From NCBI GenBank assembly GCA_910589655.1, contig CAJUTJ010000112.1, forward strand, positions 1 through 9,750: a stretch of DNA of 9,750 bases. The letters run 5' to 3'. The notes beneath the pieces were generated by a model, which was not told the DNA's origin, did no database searches, and saw only the letters and a list, made by a program, of their open reading frames with translations. This document shows positions 1 through 6,727 of the stretch, piece after piece. Within the stretch, counting starts at the first letter, position 1, and the number at the start of each line of letters is the position of its first letter. Both the position numbers and the translations under genes were made by a program. The DNA is from an uncultured Acetatifactor sp. (GTDB taxonomy: Bacteria > Bacillota > Clostridia > Lachnospirales > Lachnospiraceae).

Positions 1-112
1 AGAGCGCGACTTACCGCAAACCGCGAAGTGCCAGAACATGACCCATTCCGTATCCTTGCTGGAATCCCGTATATCTGATAAAACAAAGATACAGCGCTGG
101 AGATTATTTTTT
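1..112. other. left-edge sequence, possible 3' tail of an upstream gene
   Basis: One + strand frame is open from the window edge to a TGA at 76-78 (25 codons) and a second is open to a TGA at 119-121. Either could be the tail of a gene that begins to the left, and I recognise neither. Integrase genes of this kind are often preceded by an excisionase or another recombinase, but nothing here resembles one clearly. No terminator lies between this segment and the first integrase, so cotranscription from the left is possible. Confidence 0.2.
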
Positions 113-118
113 AGGAGG
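113..118 (+). promoter_or_regulatory. Shine-Dalgarno that decides the integrase 1 start
   Basis: AGGAGG ends at 118. A GTG at 118-120 overlaps it and so cannot be the start served by it. The next in-frame start codon, TTG at 127-129, sits 8 nt downstream, an ideal spacing. Starting there also makes the product begin Leu(Met)-Ala-Lys-Arg-Lys, matching the Met-Ala-Lys-Lys-Lys start of the paralogue at 1486. Confidence 0.8.
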
Positions 119-126
119 TGACGGAA

Positions 127-1338
127 TTGGCAAAAAGAAAAAGGGCAATTCCTCAATATGGTACAGTTGAACTTAACGGTATTGAATATTACAGAACGAG
201 GATTCAGGACGCAGACGGAAAATTGGTGGCTCTTTATGCAAGAACACCCGAAGAATTATATGATAAGGAACTGGAGGCGTTAGAGCAGATTGACAACGCC
301 ACTTTCCGAAGAAAATCGCCTACTGTTGCTGAATATTGCGAAAAGTGGCTGCTGATGCAGTCGGTTCATATTCGTGCCACCACTCTGACCGATTATACAT
401 CCAAAATACAGCGGCATATTATCAAAGAACTGGGACAGAAGCGAATGGCGGATGTAACGCTGGATGACATTCAGCTGGCTCTTGTTCCTGTTTCCCAAAA
501 ATCTGCTTCGGTTTATAAGTCTGTGGTGATTCTTTATAAGTCCATTTTTCGGGCGGCGAAGGAAAGCCATGTGATTGATGAAAATCCAACGATATATCTG
601 GATTCAAAGGGCGGCGTTCCCCAGGAGGAAAGGCAGGCTTTGACAGATGAACAAGCAGAACGACTTTTAGACGCGATCCGGGGTTTACCCCCATATGTGT
701 TTGTTATGATTGGCTTATATGCCGGGTTGCGGCGGGAAGAAATTCTTGCGTTACAATGGGATTCTGTATATTTGGATACGGACACCCCATATCTAACGGT
801 AAGACGGGCATGGCACACAGAGCATAACAGGCCGGTTATTCTCACCGAGTTAAAAACAAAAGCGGCAGAGAGAAACATTCCCCTCCCCGTTTGTCTGGCA
901 GAGTGCTTAAAGGCGGCAAAGGCAATCTCCACTTCGGACTATGTAGTTGCCAATCGAGATGGTGAACCACTGTCGTATACACAGTTCAAGCGGCTTTGGC
1001 AGTATATTGTTACCAGAACAGTTAAGGAACGCTCCTATTACCGGTATGAAGATGGAAAGCGCATAAAGCATACAGTCACACCAGTTCTTGGAGAAAAAGC
1101 GGCCCATAATGGCAGAGTAGTTTACAGCCTGGATTTTGAAGTGACGCCGCACCAGCTACGACATACTTATATCACAAATCTGATTCATTCATCGGTGGAC
1201 CCCAAAACGGTCCAATACCTGGCAGGCCATGAGAGCAGCAAAATCACTATGGATATTTACGCCAAGGTCAAATACAACAGGCCAGATCAGCTTGTAAGAA
1301 CTATGGGCAGTGCTTTCGCCCAATGGGAAGCTGTATAA
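127..1338 (+). CDS. tyrosine recombinase / phage-type integrase, copy 1
   Basis: Site-specific tyrosine recombinase of 403 aa that would integrate or excise a mobile element by cutting and joining DNA through a 3'-phosphotyrosine. The N-terminal ~60 residues (basic start, then PQYGTV and a YYRTRI strand) look like an arm-type DNA-binding domain. A SAM-like core-binding domain starts near TVAEYCEKW. The catalytic domain follows from about residue 170. Visible catalytic set: Arg202 (GLRREE), Lys243 or Lys245 (LKTK), His342 and Arg345 (HQLRH), His368 (LAGHE) and nucleophile Tyr378 (MDIYAK), so it looks active. TTG 127 is chosen over GTG 118 because of ribosome binding site spacing and because it equals the paralogue in length. 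It is followed 147 bp later by the paralogue. The target site and the element it serves cannot be read from this window. Confidence 0.93.
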   Translation: MAKRKRAIPQYGTVELNGIEYYRTRIQDADGKLVALYARTPEELYDKELEALEQIDNATFRRKSPTVAEYCEKWLLMQSVHIRATTLTDYTSKIQRHIIKELGQKRMADVTLDDIQLALVPVSQKSASVYKSVVILYKSIFRAAKESHVIDENPTIYLDSKGGVPQEERQALTDEQAERLLDAIRGLPPYVFVMIGLYAGLRREEILALQWDSVYLDTDTPYLTVRRAWHTEHNRPVILTELKTKAAERNIPLPVCLAECLKAAKAISTSDYVVANRDGEPLSYTQFKRLWQYIVTRTVKERSYYRYEDGKRIKHTVTPVLGEKAAHNGRVVYSLDFEVTPHQLRHTYITNLIHSSVDPKTVQYLAGHESSKITMDIYAKVKYNRPDQLVRTMGSAFAQWEAV

Positions 1339-1356
1339 GATTAAAACTGAAAACAG

Positions 1357-1393
1357 ACAAAAAGCGAGGCAAGGCTGTCTCGCTTTTTGTTTT
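1357..1393. terminator. hairpin between the two integrase genes
   Basis: A 15-bp stem (1357-1371 with 1376-1390, one G-T pair) closes a 4-nt AGGC loop. The left arm carries AAAAAGCGAG and the right arm CTCGCTTTTT, and the run TTT follows. Because the arms are A-rich on the left and T-rich on the right it could act as a rho-independent terminator in both directions. It begins 18 nt after the stop of the first integrase, suggesting the two integrases are at least partly separate transcription units. Confidence 0.8.
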
Positions 1394-1485
1394 AGGCTGG
1401 CCGTATCTTTGATTAAATTGGGACTTTCTGATAAAAAGAGAGTGTAAGTACATAGGCTGCACATTTCAAGAAAGGAAGGTCCAAG

Positions 1486-2697
1486 ATGGCTAAAAAGAAA
1501 ACAACAATACCTCAATACGGAACAGTCATGCGAAAGGGAGTACAGTATTACCGGACACGGATTCTGGATGCTGATGGGAAACAGGTGAGCTTATACGCAA
1601 CCACCTGCGAAGAATTGTATGAAAAGCAGGCAGAGGCAAAACGTCAGGTGGAGGAGATAATCTTTCATCGGGAACATCCTACAGTTGCAGAGTATTGTGA
1701 GAAGTGGTTGCTGATGCAGTCTGCCAAGGTGTCCGCTGCCACATTGAAGGGTTATACTTCCAATATGAATAATTACATCATCAAGCCTATGGGCGATATG
1801 TATATGGAGGAAGTAACGGCAGATGACATTCGGCTGGCACTTGTGCCGCTGTCAAAAAAATCTGCGGGTTTGTATAATACGGTAAATATGCTCATTAAGT
1901 GCATTTTCTATTCGGCAGAGCGTAGCCAATTACTTCAACATAACCCTTGCGTGGGAATCTCATCAAAGGGCGGAAAGCCGATACAGAAAAAAGAGGCACT
2001 GACAGATCAACAGGTAAAAGTGCTGCTGGATACAGTGAAAGGACTTCCGCCACAACTCTTTGTTATGATCGGTCTGTATTCGGGCCTGCGCCGGGAAGAA
2101 GCACTTGCCTTGCAATGGGATTGTGTTTTTCTGGATGCACCCACACCATATATCTCTGTGCGGCGGGCATGGCGCACAGAACATAACAGGCCAGTGATTT
2201 CCACCACATTGAAAACGAAAGCAGCTCGAAGGGACATACCGATTCCCAAATGTCTGGCGGACTACCTGCGGGAAGTCAAAGAAACCTCTGCATCAGAATA
2301 TGTGATTTCCGACAGCAATGGGGAACCGTTATCCGCATCGCAGTTTCAAAGGGTATGGCAGTATGTGGTGGTCCGCTCTACTCAGGCGCGCAACTATTAT
2401 AAATATGTAAATGGGCAGAGCATTAAGTATACTGTCACACCGGCGCTGGGGATGACACAGAAAAACAACCCCAAGATTCAATATACACTGGATTTCCATG
2501 TGACGCCACATTTGCTGCGCCATACCTATATCACCAACTTGCTGTATTCCGGTGTTGACCCTAAGACGGTTCAGTACCTTGCCGGACATGAAAATAGCAA
2601 AACAACTATGGACATCTATGCAAAGGTGAAGTATAATAAGCCAGAGGAACTTTTTGCGGTGGTGAACGGGGCATTTCATCAGGCATTTTCCAGTTAA
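1486..2697 (+). CDS. tyrosine recombinase / phage-type integrase, copy 2
   Basis: A 403-aa tyrosine recombinase clearly paralogous to the one ending at 1338. Long blocks are shared (TVAEYCEKWLLMQS, TMDIYAKVKYN), with more divergence in the core-binding domain and in the segment before the HxxR box. Catalytic residues are complete and at the same numbers as in copy 1: Arg202, Lys243, His342, Arg345, His368, Tyr378. Arm-binding, core-binding and catalytic domains come in the usual order. ATG 1486 follows an AGGAAGG-type ribosome binding site (about 1473-1479). Divergence in the DNA-contacting core domain suggests the two recognise different or asymmetric sites, or work as a heteromer; that is inference. 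A strong terminator at 2870 lies downstream. No relaxase, replication or conjugation gene is in the window, so the type of element is open. Confidence 0.93.
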   Translation: MAKKKTTIPQYGTVMRKGVQYYRTRILDADGKQVSLYATTCEELYEKQAEAKRQVEEIIFHREHPTVAEYCEKWLLMQSAKVSAATLKGYTSNMNNYIIKPMGDMYMEEVTADDIRLALVPLSKKSAGLYNTVNMLIKCIFYSAERSQLLQHNPCVGISSKGGKPIQKKEALTDQQVKVLLDTVKGLPPQLFVMIGLYSGLRREEALALQWDCVFLDAPTPYISVRRAWRTEHNRPVISTTLKTKAARRDIPIPKCLADYLREVKETSASEYVISDSNGEPLSASQFQRVWQYVVVRSTQARNYYKYVNGQSIKYTVTPALGMTQKNNPKIQYTLDFHVTPHLLRHTYITNLLYSGVDPKTVQYLAGHENSKTTMDIYAKVKYNKPEELFAVVNGAFHQAFSS

Positions 2698-2869
2698 AAT
2701 GCACCAATTTGTTTGGTTAAGGGATAGGACAACCAGTGGGGAGAAGTTCAAAAAAGCCCGAAAAATCAAGGGAAAACGGCACTAAGAGAATTTTAGTACG
2801 GTCTCAAGGCAGCTCGTCGTGCTCCGCAGTTCAGCAAGCGATAATAACAAGACAATTAAAGAGATTGGT
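2698..2869. other. gene-free spacer after integrase 2, candidate attachment-site region
   Basis: This stretch joins the second integrase to the terminator at 2870. Short open frames cross it but none has a ribosome binding site and a convincing product. Recombinase genes often sit next to their element's attachment site, so a core site may lie here or further left. I found no long direct repeat shared with the sequence upstream of integrase 1, so no att site can be called. Confidence 0.3.
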
Positions 2870-2909
2870 AAGCCCCTTGAAAATCCAGTGTTTTCAAGGG
2901 GCTTCTTTA
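2870..2909 (+). terminator. rho-independent terminator after integrase 2
   Basis: A perfect 14-bp stem pairs 2870-2883 (AAGCCCCTTGAAAA) with 2891-2904 (TTTTCAAGGGGCTT) around a 7-nt loop, followed by CTTTAT. It should end transcription from the integrase pair and insulate the downstream genes. The poly-T tail is imperfect but the stem is strong. Confidence 0.85.
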
Positions 2910-3054
2910 TATTAGCGTTTTCTGAATGCCTTTTCCTGCCGGGCATGAATCTTCAAATGCGCTCCTAGCCTTGCGGCTCTGAAATACAGGACAACCGAGA
3001 ATCTTCCCATCAGCCAGCCCAAACAGTATCTTTTCAAAAGGAGGAGACGCTGGT

Positions 3055-3129
3055 ATAAAATTTATAGGTAGAAAAGCGGAACTGGCAAAGATAAACGCAG
3101 AATATAACTCCTCAAGGACAGTAATGTAA
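3055..3129 (+). pseudogene. 5' remnant of an AAA-type ATPase gene, start codon lost
   Basis: A strong AAAGGAGG at 3037-3044 is followed by ATA at 3055, where ATG would be expected, then codons reading KFIGRKAELAKINAEYNS before a TAA at 3127-3129. The FIGRxxELxxL/IxxxYNS pattern is how many bacterial and archaeal-type AAA ATPases (PF01637-like, about 450 aa) begin, directly ahead of their P-loop. Here no P-loop follows in any frame. What is left is about 24 codons of a much longer gene, with the start mutated and the body deleted. The family match is by recognition of the N-terminal pattern only. Confidence 0.5.
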
Positions 3130-3238
3130 TACTGATTCTGTCCGATTCTATGAATTGTCGGATACGGCCAGAGAAAATATAAGTCTGTTATTGATTAACG
3201 AGGATCATATCGTGAATGTGTGTATAGATAAGTCGTGA
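3125..3238 (+). pseudogene. unidentified coding-like fragment
   Basis: In the frame after the ATPase remnant, 37 codons run open to a TGA at 3236-3238. They read like real protein (RFYELSDTARENISLLLINE, then DHIVNVCIDKS). There is no start codon or ribosome binding site for it. It does not continue the ATPase family sequence, so it is more likely a separate leftover, or part of an older gene joined by deletion. I do not recognise the family. A chance open frame cannot be excluded. Confidence 0.25.
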
Positions 3239-3283
3239 CGTCATGTGTGATGTTAAAAAGCAGGAAAGGAGATAAGGATAGCG

Positions 3284-4219
3284 ATGATATTAAGTGCAAG
3301 TCGAAGAACCGACATTCCGAACTATTATTCGGAATGGTTTTTCAATAGAATAAAAGGCGGATTTATTTACGTCAGAAATCCAATGAACATACATCAAGTA
3401 AGTAAAATTGATATAAATCCGGAGACGGTTGATTGTATTGTGTTTTGGACAAAGAATCCGGAACCGATGCTGAACAGATTGGAGGAACTGGCCCCATACC
3501 ATTACTATTTTCAGTTTACGCTGACCGGATACGGAAAAGACGTGGAATGTCATGTCCCACATAAAAGAGAGAAAATGATTCCGATATTTCAGGAATTATC
3601 AAAGAAGACAGGGATGCAAAAGGTAATATGGAGATATGACCCTGTTATTTTTACAAAGAAGTATACTCCCGAGTACCATTTAAACGCATTTGAACAAATT
3701 GCAGCTTCTCTGAGAGGATATACCGAGAAATGCGTTATCAGCTTTGTTGATTTGTATGCAAAGAATAAGAGAAACATGAAGCTGCTTGATTGGTATGAGG
3801 CAGGTGAAGAAGAATTGCAGGAATTTGCAAAAAAAGTAAGTGAGATCGCAAAGAAAAACGGAATGTCGATTGGAAGCTGTGCAGAGAAGATGGATTTGGA
3901 AGAGTACGGCATCGAGCACAATTGCTGTATTGATAAAACTTTCATAGAAAGCATTATCGGGTGCAGGCTGAAAGCGGGCAAAGACAAAAACCAGCGTGAA
4001 GAGTGCGGATGCTTGGAAAGTGTGGATATCGGCACATATAATACCTGTAAAAACGGGTGCAAATATTGTTACGCCAATTACAGTGAAGAGAGTGTTGTGA
4101 AGAATTGTAGTAAATACGATCCGGAGTCTCCTATATTATGTGGAGCAATTGACGCAAGCGACAAGATAACGGAGAGAAAAGTAAAATCTTTGAAAGATTA
4201 TCAAATAAGCTTTGATTGA
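3284..4219 (+). CDS. DUF1848 family protein with C-terminal CxxxCxxC cluster
   Basis: A 311-aa protein that matches the DUF1848 pattern: it opens with ILSASRRTDIPNYYSEWF, continues with a Gly-Gly-x-x-x-Val-Arg-Asn-Pro segment and VFWTKNPEPM, and has FxLTGYG and WRYDPV further on. The function of the family is not established to my knowledge. Near the end, Cys255-x3-Cys259-x-Tyr-Cys262 has the spacing of a radical-SAM [4Fe-4S] ligand set, including the aromatic residue before the third Cys. Cys241 and Cys243 plus further Cys residues nearby could form a second metal site. There is no signal peptide or membrane segment, so it is probably cytoplasmic. ATG 3284 follows AAGGAG (3266-3271) and AAGGA (3274-3278). 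It stands alone between the integrase debris and the HAD gene, so context gives no hint of its job. Confidence 0.85.
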   Translation: MILSASRRTDIPNYYSEWFFNRIKGGFIYVRNPMNIHQVSKIDINPETVDCIVFWTKNPEPMLNRLEELAPYHYYFQFTLTGYGKDVECHVPHKREKMIPIFQELSKKTGMQKVIWRYDPVIFTKKYTPEYHLNAFEQIAASLRGYTEKCVISFVDLYAKNKRNMKLLDWYEAGEEELQEFAKKVSEIAKKNGMSIGSCAEKMDLEEYGIEHNCCIDKTFIESIIGCRLKAGKDKNQREECGCLESVDIGTYNTCKNGCKYCYANYSEESVVKNCSKYDPESPILCGAIDASDKITERKVKSLKDYQISFD

Positions 4220-4267
4220 CTGACAGAAAGACGGGCAGCAGACACATCCCCTTGTCCTCCGGGTTAT

Positions 4268-4322
4268 CCGGTTTCATGATCAATGAACCGGAACGCTGGT
4301 CTGATTGTCAAGCGTTCAGCGG
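4268..4322. repeat. two adjoining imperfect hairpins downstream of the DUF1848 gene
   Basis: CCGGTT-T-CAT (4268-4277) pairs with ATG-AACCGG (4283-4291) around a 5-nt loop with one bulged T. GAACGCT (4291-4297) pairs with AGCGTTC (4311-4317), and an outer CCG/CGG pair continues the stem. They share base 4291, so both cannot form fully at once. Neither is followed by a T run, so they are weak terminator candidates for the DUF1848 gene. The rest of 4220-4470 shows no convincing gene; a 74-codon open frame at 4216-4440 lacks a ribosome binding site and family resemblance. Confidence 0.4.
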
Positions 4323-4470
4323 TCCTCAAATTATTTTCACTGAAGTTCAATGTTGTGCGGTGTGCCGGCGGATATCCGGATCACCATGGCAGAAAGAAGG
4401 AGGCGGCGGGCATATGGCGGTAGGTATAAGGAAAAAGTAAGAAGAGACAGGGAAAGTAAGATAAGAAAAT

Positions 4471-4540
4471 AAAAGATAAGAAAAGACAAGAAAAGACAAG
4501 AAAAGACAAGAAAAGACAAGAAAAGATAAGAAAAGATAAA
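4471..4540 (+). repeat. seven 10-bp tandem units with phased A4 tracts
   Basis: Seven units in exact 10-bp register: AAAAGATAAG, four of AAAAGACAAG, AAAAGATAAG, then AAAAGATAAA. The flanks (about 4435-4555) are also purine-rich. Each unit places an AAAA tract at nearly the helical repeat, the classical recipe for intrinsic DNA curvature. The array ends 24 bp before the HAD start codon, so it could bend the promoter region or, by gain and loss of units, alter spacing and expression. Sequence shows the repeat; bending and phase variation are inference. Confidence 0.9.
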
Positions 4541-4564
4541 GAGATATAAGATAGGAAACTTTTT

Positions 4565-5362
4565 ATGGGAAGAAAAATTGCTTTTTTTGATATAGACGGA
4601 ACGCTCACATCGGAGATAGACGGATCCGTGCCGGAGAGTGCGGCGGCAGGAATCCGGAGAGCCAGAGAAAAAGGACACCTCATGTTCATTAATACAGGGC
4701 GCTGTTTTCAAAATGTGGAGCCCAGATTCCGTCAGGTAGGGTTCGACGGTTATGTGTGCGGCTGCGGGCTGAATATTTATTGTGGGGGACAGGAGCTGTT
4801 ATATGTACCCATGTCCCGTCCGGTGAAGGAAGAGATGCTGGCTCAGGCAAGACTGACGGGAATCGAAATCTTATTTGAATCACGGATGGGAGTGGCATAT
4901 GTTTTGTCCAGACCCTTACGGAGCGAGAAGGCGGTCAGGCTCTATCAATCCTTTGTGGAAAGAGGGTATGATTTGAGCATCCAGCCGGAACAGCCCGATT
5001 TTGTGGCCGATAAATTTGTAATATGGTTTCAGGAGCCGGAGCAGCTGGAGGCATTTAGAAAAGCCAGTGACCGTTACTTTGCATGTATTGACAGAGGAGG
5101 CTGTTTCCGGGAGTTCGTGCCCCACGGATATTCCAAAGCTACCGGACTGCAATTTGTGTTGGACCATTACGGAATGTCTTTGGAGGATGCCTATGGGTTT
5201 GGAGACAGCAACAATGATTTGGCCATGCTGCAATACCTAAAGCACAGCGTGGTCATGGGAAACACGGAATCCAAGGAGCTTCTGGACTGTGCTTCCTTTG
5301 TGACCAAAGCTGCCGGCAGCGGGGGGCTTTATTATGCGCTGGAGCAGCTGGATTTTTTTTAG
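4565..5362 (+). CDS. Cof-type HAD-superfamily phosphatase (subclass IIB)
   Basis: A 265-aa cytoplasmic hydrolase, predicted to remove phosphate from small metabolites such as sugar phosphates through an aspartyl-phosphate intermediate with Mg2+. All four HAD motifs are present: nucleophile Asp9 and acid/base Asp11 (DIDGT), Thr44 (INTGR), Lys191 (YSKATG), and Asp214/Asp218 (GDSNND). The insertion between motifs II and III (about residues 80-185) is the C2-type cap of the Cof/YidA/YbiV group, and length is normal. ATG 4565 has a modest AGGA ribosome binding site at 4553-4556. The gene lies just after the phased 10-bp repeat, and ends 59 bp from the convergent AraC gene. The true substrate cannot be predicted; members are promiscuous. 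Confidence 0.9.
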   Translation: MGRKIAFFDIDGTLTSEIDGSVPESAAAGIRRAREKGHLMFINTGRCFQNVEPRFRQVGFDGYVCGCGLNIYCGGQELLYVPMSRPVKEEMLAQARLTGIEILFESRMGVAYVLSRPLRSEKAVRLYQSFVERGYDLSIQPEQPDFVADKFVIWFQEPEQLEAFRKASDRYFACIDRGGCFREFVPHGYSKATGLQFVLDHYGMSLEDAYGFGDSNNDLAMLQYLKHSVVMGNTESKELLDCASFVTKAAGSGGLYYALEQLDFF

Positions 5363-5421
5363 TGAGATGCTCCCTTGGCGGTAAGTCTTATTATTCGTGG
5401 AAATCTCCGGCTGCCGGTACA

Positions 5422-6243
5422 TTACAGTACCACATTATTTCGGAAGTCCGTAGGGGATTCTCCAAAGGTGCGCTTAAAAGCCTTGGAGAAGGCATACTGA
5501 TCCGCATATCCTATCATTCCGGCAATCTCGCTCATTTTCTTATCGGTATTTCTGATTAATTCCGCTGCTTTCCGCATACGCAGCTGATTAATGTACTGTC
5601 CGGGAGAAAGCCCCACCGTGTTTTTAAAGTTGCTGATAAAGCGTTTTTCACTCAAATTTGCAAGAGATGCAAGCTGGCTCACGGAAGGGTTGGACAGATA
5701 GTTGGCTCCGATATAGTCGATTGCCAGACGGATGGCCGGCGTTCCCAGAGCTCTGATGTGCCGGGAAAAATGCTGTGCATCCGGACTTTGTAAGCCTTCT
5801 ATTATCTGGCAGAGATATTGTAAAAAATCGGCATACATTTTCAGGGAAAGCCGTCCCGAAGCGGATAGGCTGCGGAATTGTGACTGGAAACGAAGGGACT
5901 TCTGCCGTATGTTTTCGCCCGAAAGAATTCCTTCCACATTACTGTCTTCAAAAAGATCAAGACCATTTCCCATTTCCAATGTAAAAAATATAAAGATAAA
6001 CTGGCAGCCCTCAAGATCCGTACATGCGCTGTAGCGGCAGCCCGGATAGAACAGTACGGCGTCTCCTTTGCGGGCAAAAAAGTCTCTGCCCTCTGCGGTA
6101 ATTTTGACGGTGCCGCTGACGATGCTCCAGAGAGTGTAATGTTCCTTTGTCTTTTCTTCAAACCAATGACTGTCATGCCGGATCCAATGTCCGTGGAGGA
6201 TACGCACTGACAGGGTGGAGGTAATATTTTCCAGACGATTCAT
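5422..6243 (-). CDS. AraC-family transcriptional regulator
   Basis: A 273-aa regulator. The N-terminal part (about residues 25-95, with HYTLWSIVSG and FARKGDAVLFYPG) looks like the cupin sugar-binding domain of AraC-type proteins. The C-terminal ~100 residues hold the two helix-turn-helix motifs (SVSQLASLANLSEKRF near 187-202; MSEIAGMIGYADQYAFSKAF near 237-256), ending with the family GESPTDFR signature. It is divergent from the family 2 glycosidase gene, so it most likely senses a sugar or glycoside and activates that gene. ATG at 6243 is the first Met after an in-frame stop. Its ribosome binding site is weak, which suggests low expression. It is convergent with the HAD gene, without a clear terminator in the 59-bp gap. 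Confidence 0.92.
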   Translation of the reverse strand: MNRLENITSTLSVRILHGHWIRHDSHWFEEKTKEHYTLWSIVSGTVKITAEGRDFFARKGDAVLFYPGCRYSACTDLEGCQFIFIFFTLEMGNGLDLFEDSNVEGILSGENIRQKSLRFQSQFRSLSASGRLSLKMYADFLQYLCQIIEGLQSPDAQHFSRHIRALGTPAIRLAIDYIGANYLSNPSVSQLASLANLSEKRFISNFKNTVGLSPGQYINQLRMRKAAELIRNTDKKMSEIAGMIGYADQYAFSKAFKRTFGESPTDFRNNVVL

Positions 6244-6275
6244 AGTGATGCCGATACCTTTCCCGAGGAGCCATC

Positions 6276-6430
6276 CCTTGCAAGGAAAGCCTCAAATAAG
6301 TGGATTAAAAGTTTTCGTTTCATTTTTCTGCAATACCGCCATAAACAAGTCTTCCGGAAAAAAAGTGCCGCGCTTGCAAATCTCGGAGTGTAAAGTGCCG
6401 TTCTTGCATATCTTAAGGTGCAAAGTTTAG
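6276..6430 (+). promoter_or_regulatory. candidate AraC-type operators: 30-bp-period repeats with CTTGCA core
   Basis: Two 30-bp direct repeats begin at 6362 and 6392. Both start AAAGTGCCG, carry CTTGCA at the same offset (6373-6378, 6403-6408), then ATCT and GTG; about 22 of 30 positions match. A partial third copy (AAAG) begins in phase at 6422. The same CTTGCA core occurs within the palindrome CCTTGCAAGG at 6276-6285, close to the regulator start. AraC-family proteins usually bind direct repeats in divergent intergenic regions, and 30 bp is about three helical turns. Binding is inference. Confidence 0.5.
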
Positions 6431-6467
6431 GCCGTGTGTTCCAAAGAAGGGAGGCGGATTTCACCGG

Positions 6468-6473
6468 TATAAT
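6468..6473 (+). promoter_or_regulatory. candidate -10 box without a clear -35
   Basis: TATAAT matches the -10 consensus. The region 16-18 bp upstream is purine-rich and has no TTGACA-like hexamer, as is common in promoters that need an activator. The 30-bp repeats end roughly where an AraC-type activator would sit next to RNA polymerase. Transcription would then run through the beta-helix gene remnant into the GH2 gene, giving a leader of about 490 nt. Confidence 0.35.
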
Positions 6474-6727
6474 TCGTCTTTGTGCAGAGACGGATACAGA
6501 AGAAAAAACGCTTTTAAAGACAGTGTAACACATTTGAAGAAGATTGTTAAGAATACTGATACTTTTTGACAAATAAGCGACTGCCGGAGACATTGTTTTT
6601 TCCGTGGATTTGAACTACATTATTTGTAAAAGATGCGCGGGCAGTAAAACTCCGGCTTTGCAGTGGCATCGTCTGAAAGTTATAACCATGGGATGGTGCG
6701 AAACAGACAGTCCAAACATTCATTTTC

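Noticed and set aside
2699..2785. A 28-codon frame starting at ATG 2699 just after integrase 2
   Set aside because: No ribosome binding site; short basic peptide with no resemblance; likely chance.
2910..3194. A 95-codon stop-free stretch on the - strand ending at a TAA (2907-2909)
   Set aside because: It has no Met, no ribosome binding site and no family I recognise. It also overlaps the ATPase remnant that reads convincingly on the + strand.
4216..4440. A 74-aa + strand ORF between DUF1848 and the repeat
   Set aside because: No ribosome binding site, Gly-rich end made by the purine-rich DNA, and hairpins inside. Also considered as an overlapping operon partner, but nothing supports it.
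4381..4711. - strand ORFs rich in Leu-Phe-Ser repeats that look like a repetitive membrane protein
   Set aside because: They are only the complement of the 10-bp purine repeat and run antisense to the HAD gene.
6240..6593. A 117-aa - strand ORF with an internally repeated YAR-x-ALYTPRFA-like segment
   Set aside because: The repetition is produced by the 30-bp DNA repeats; it lacks a ribosome binding site and ends against the AraC start.
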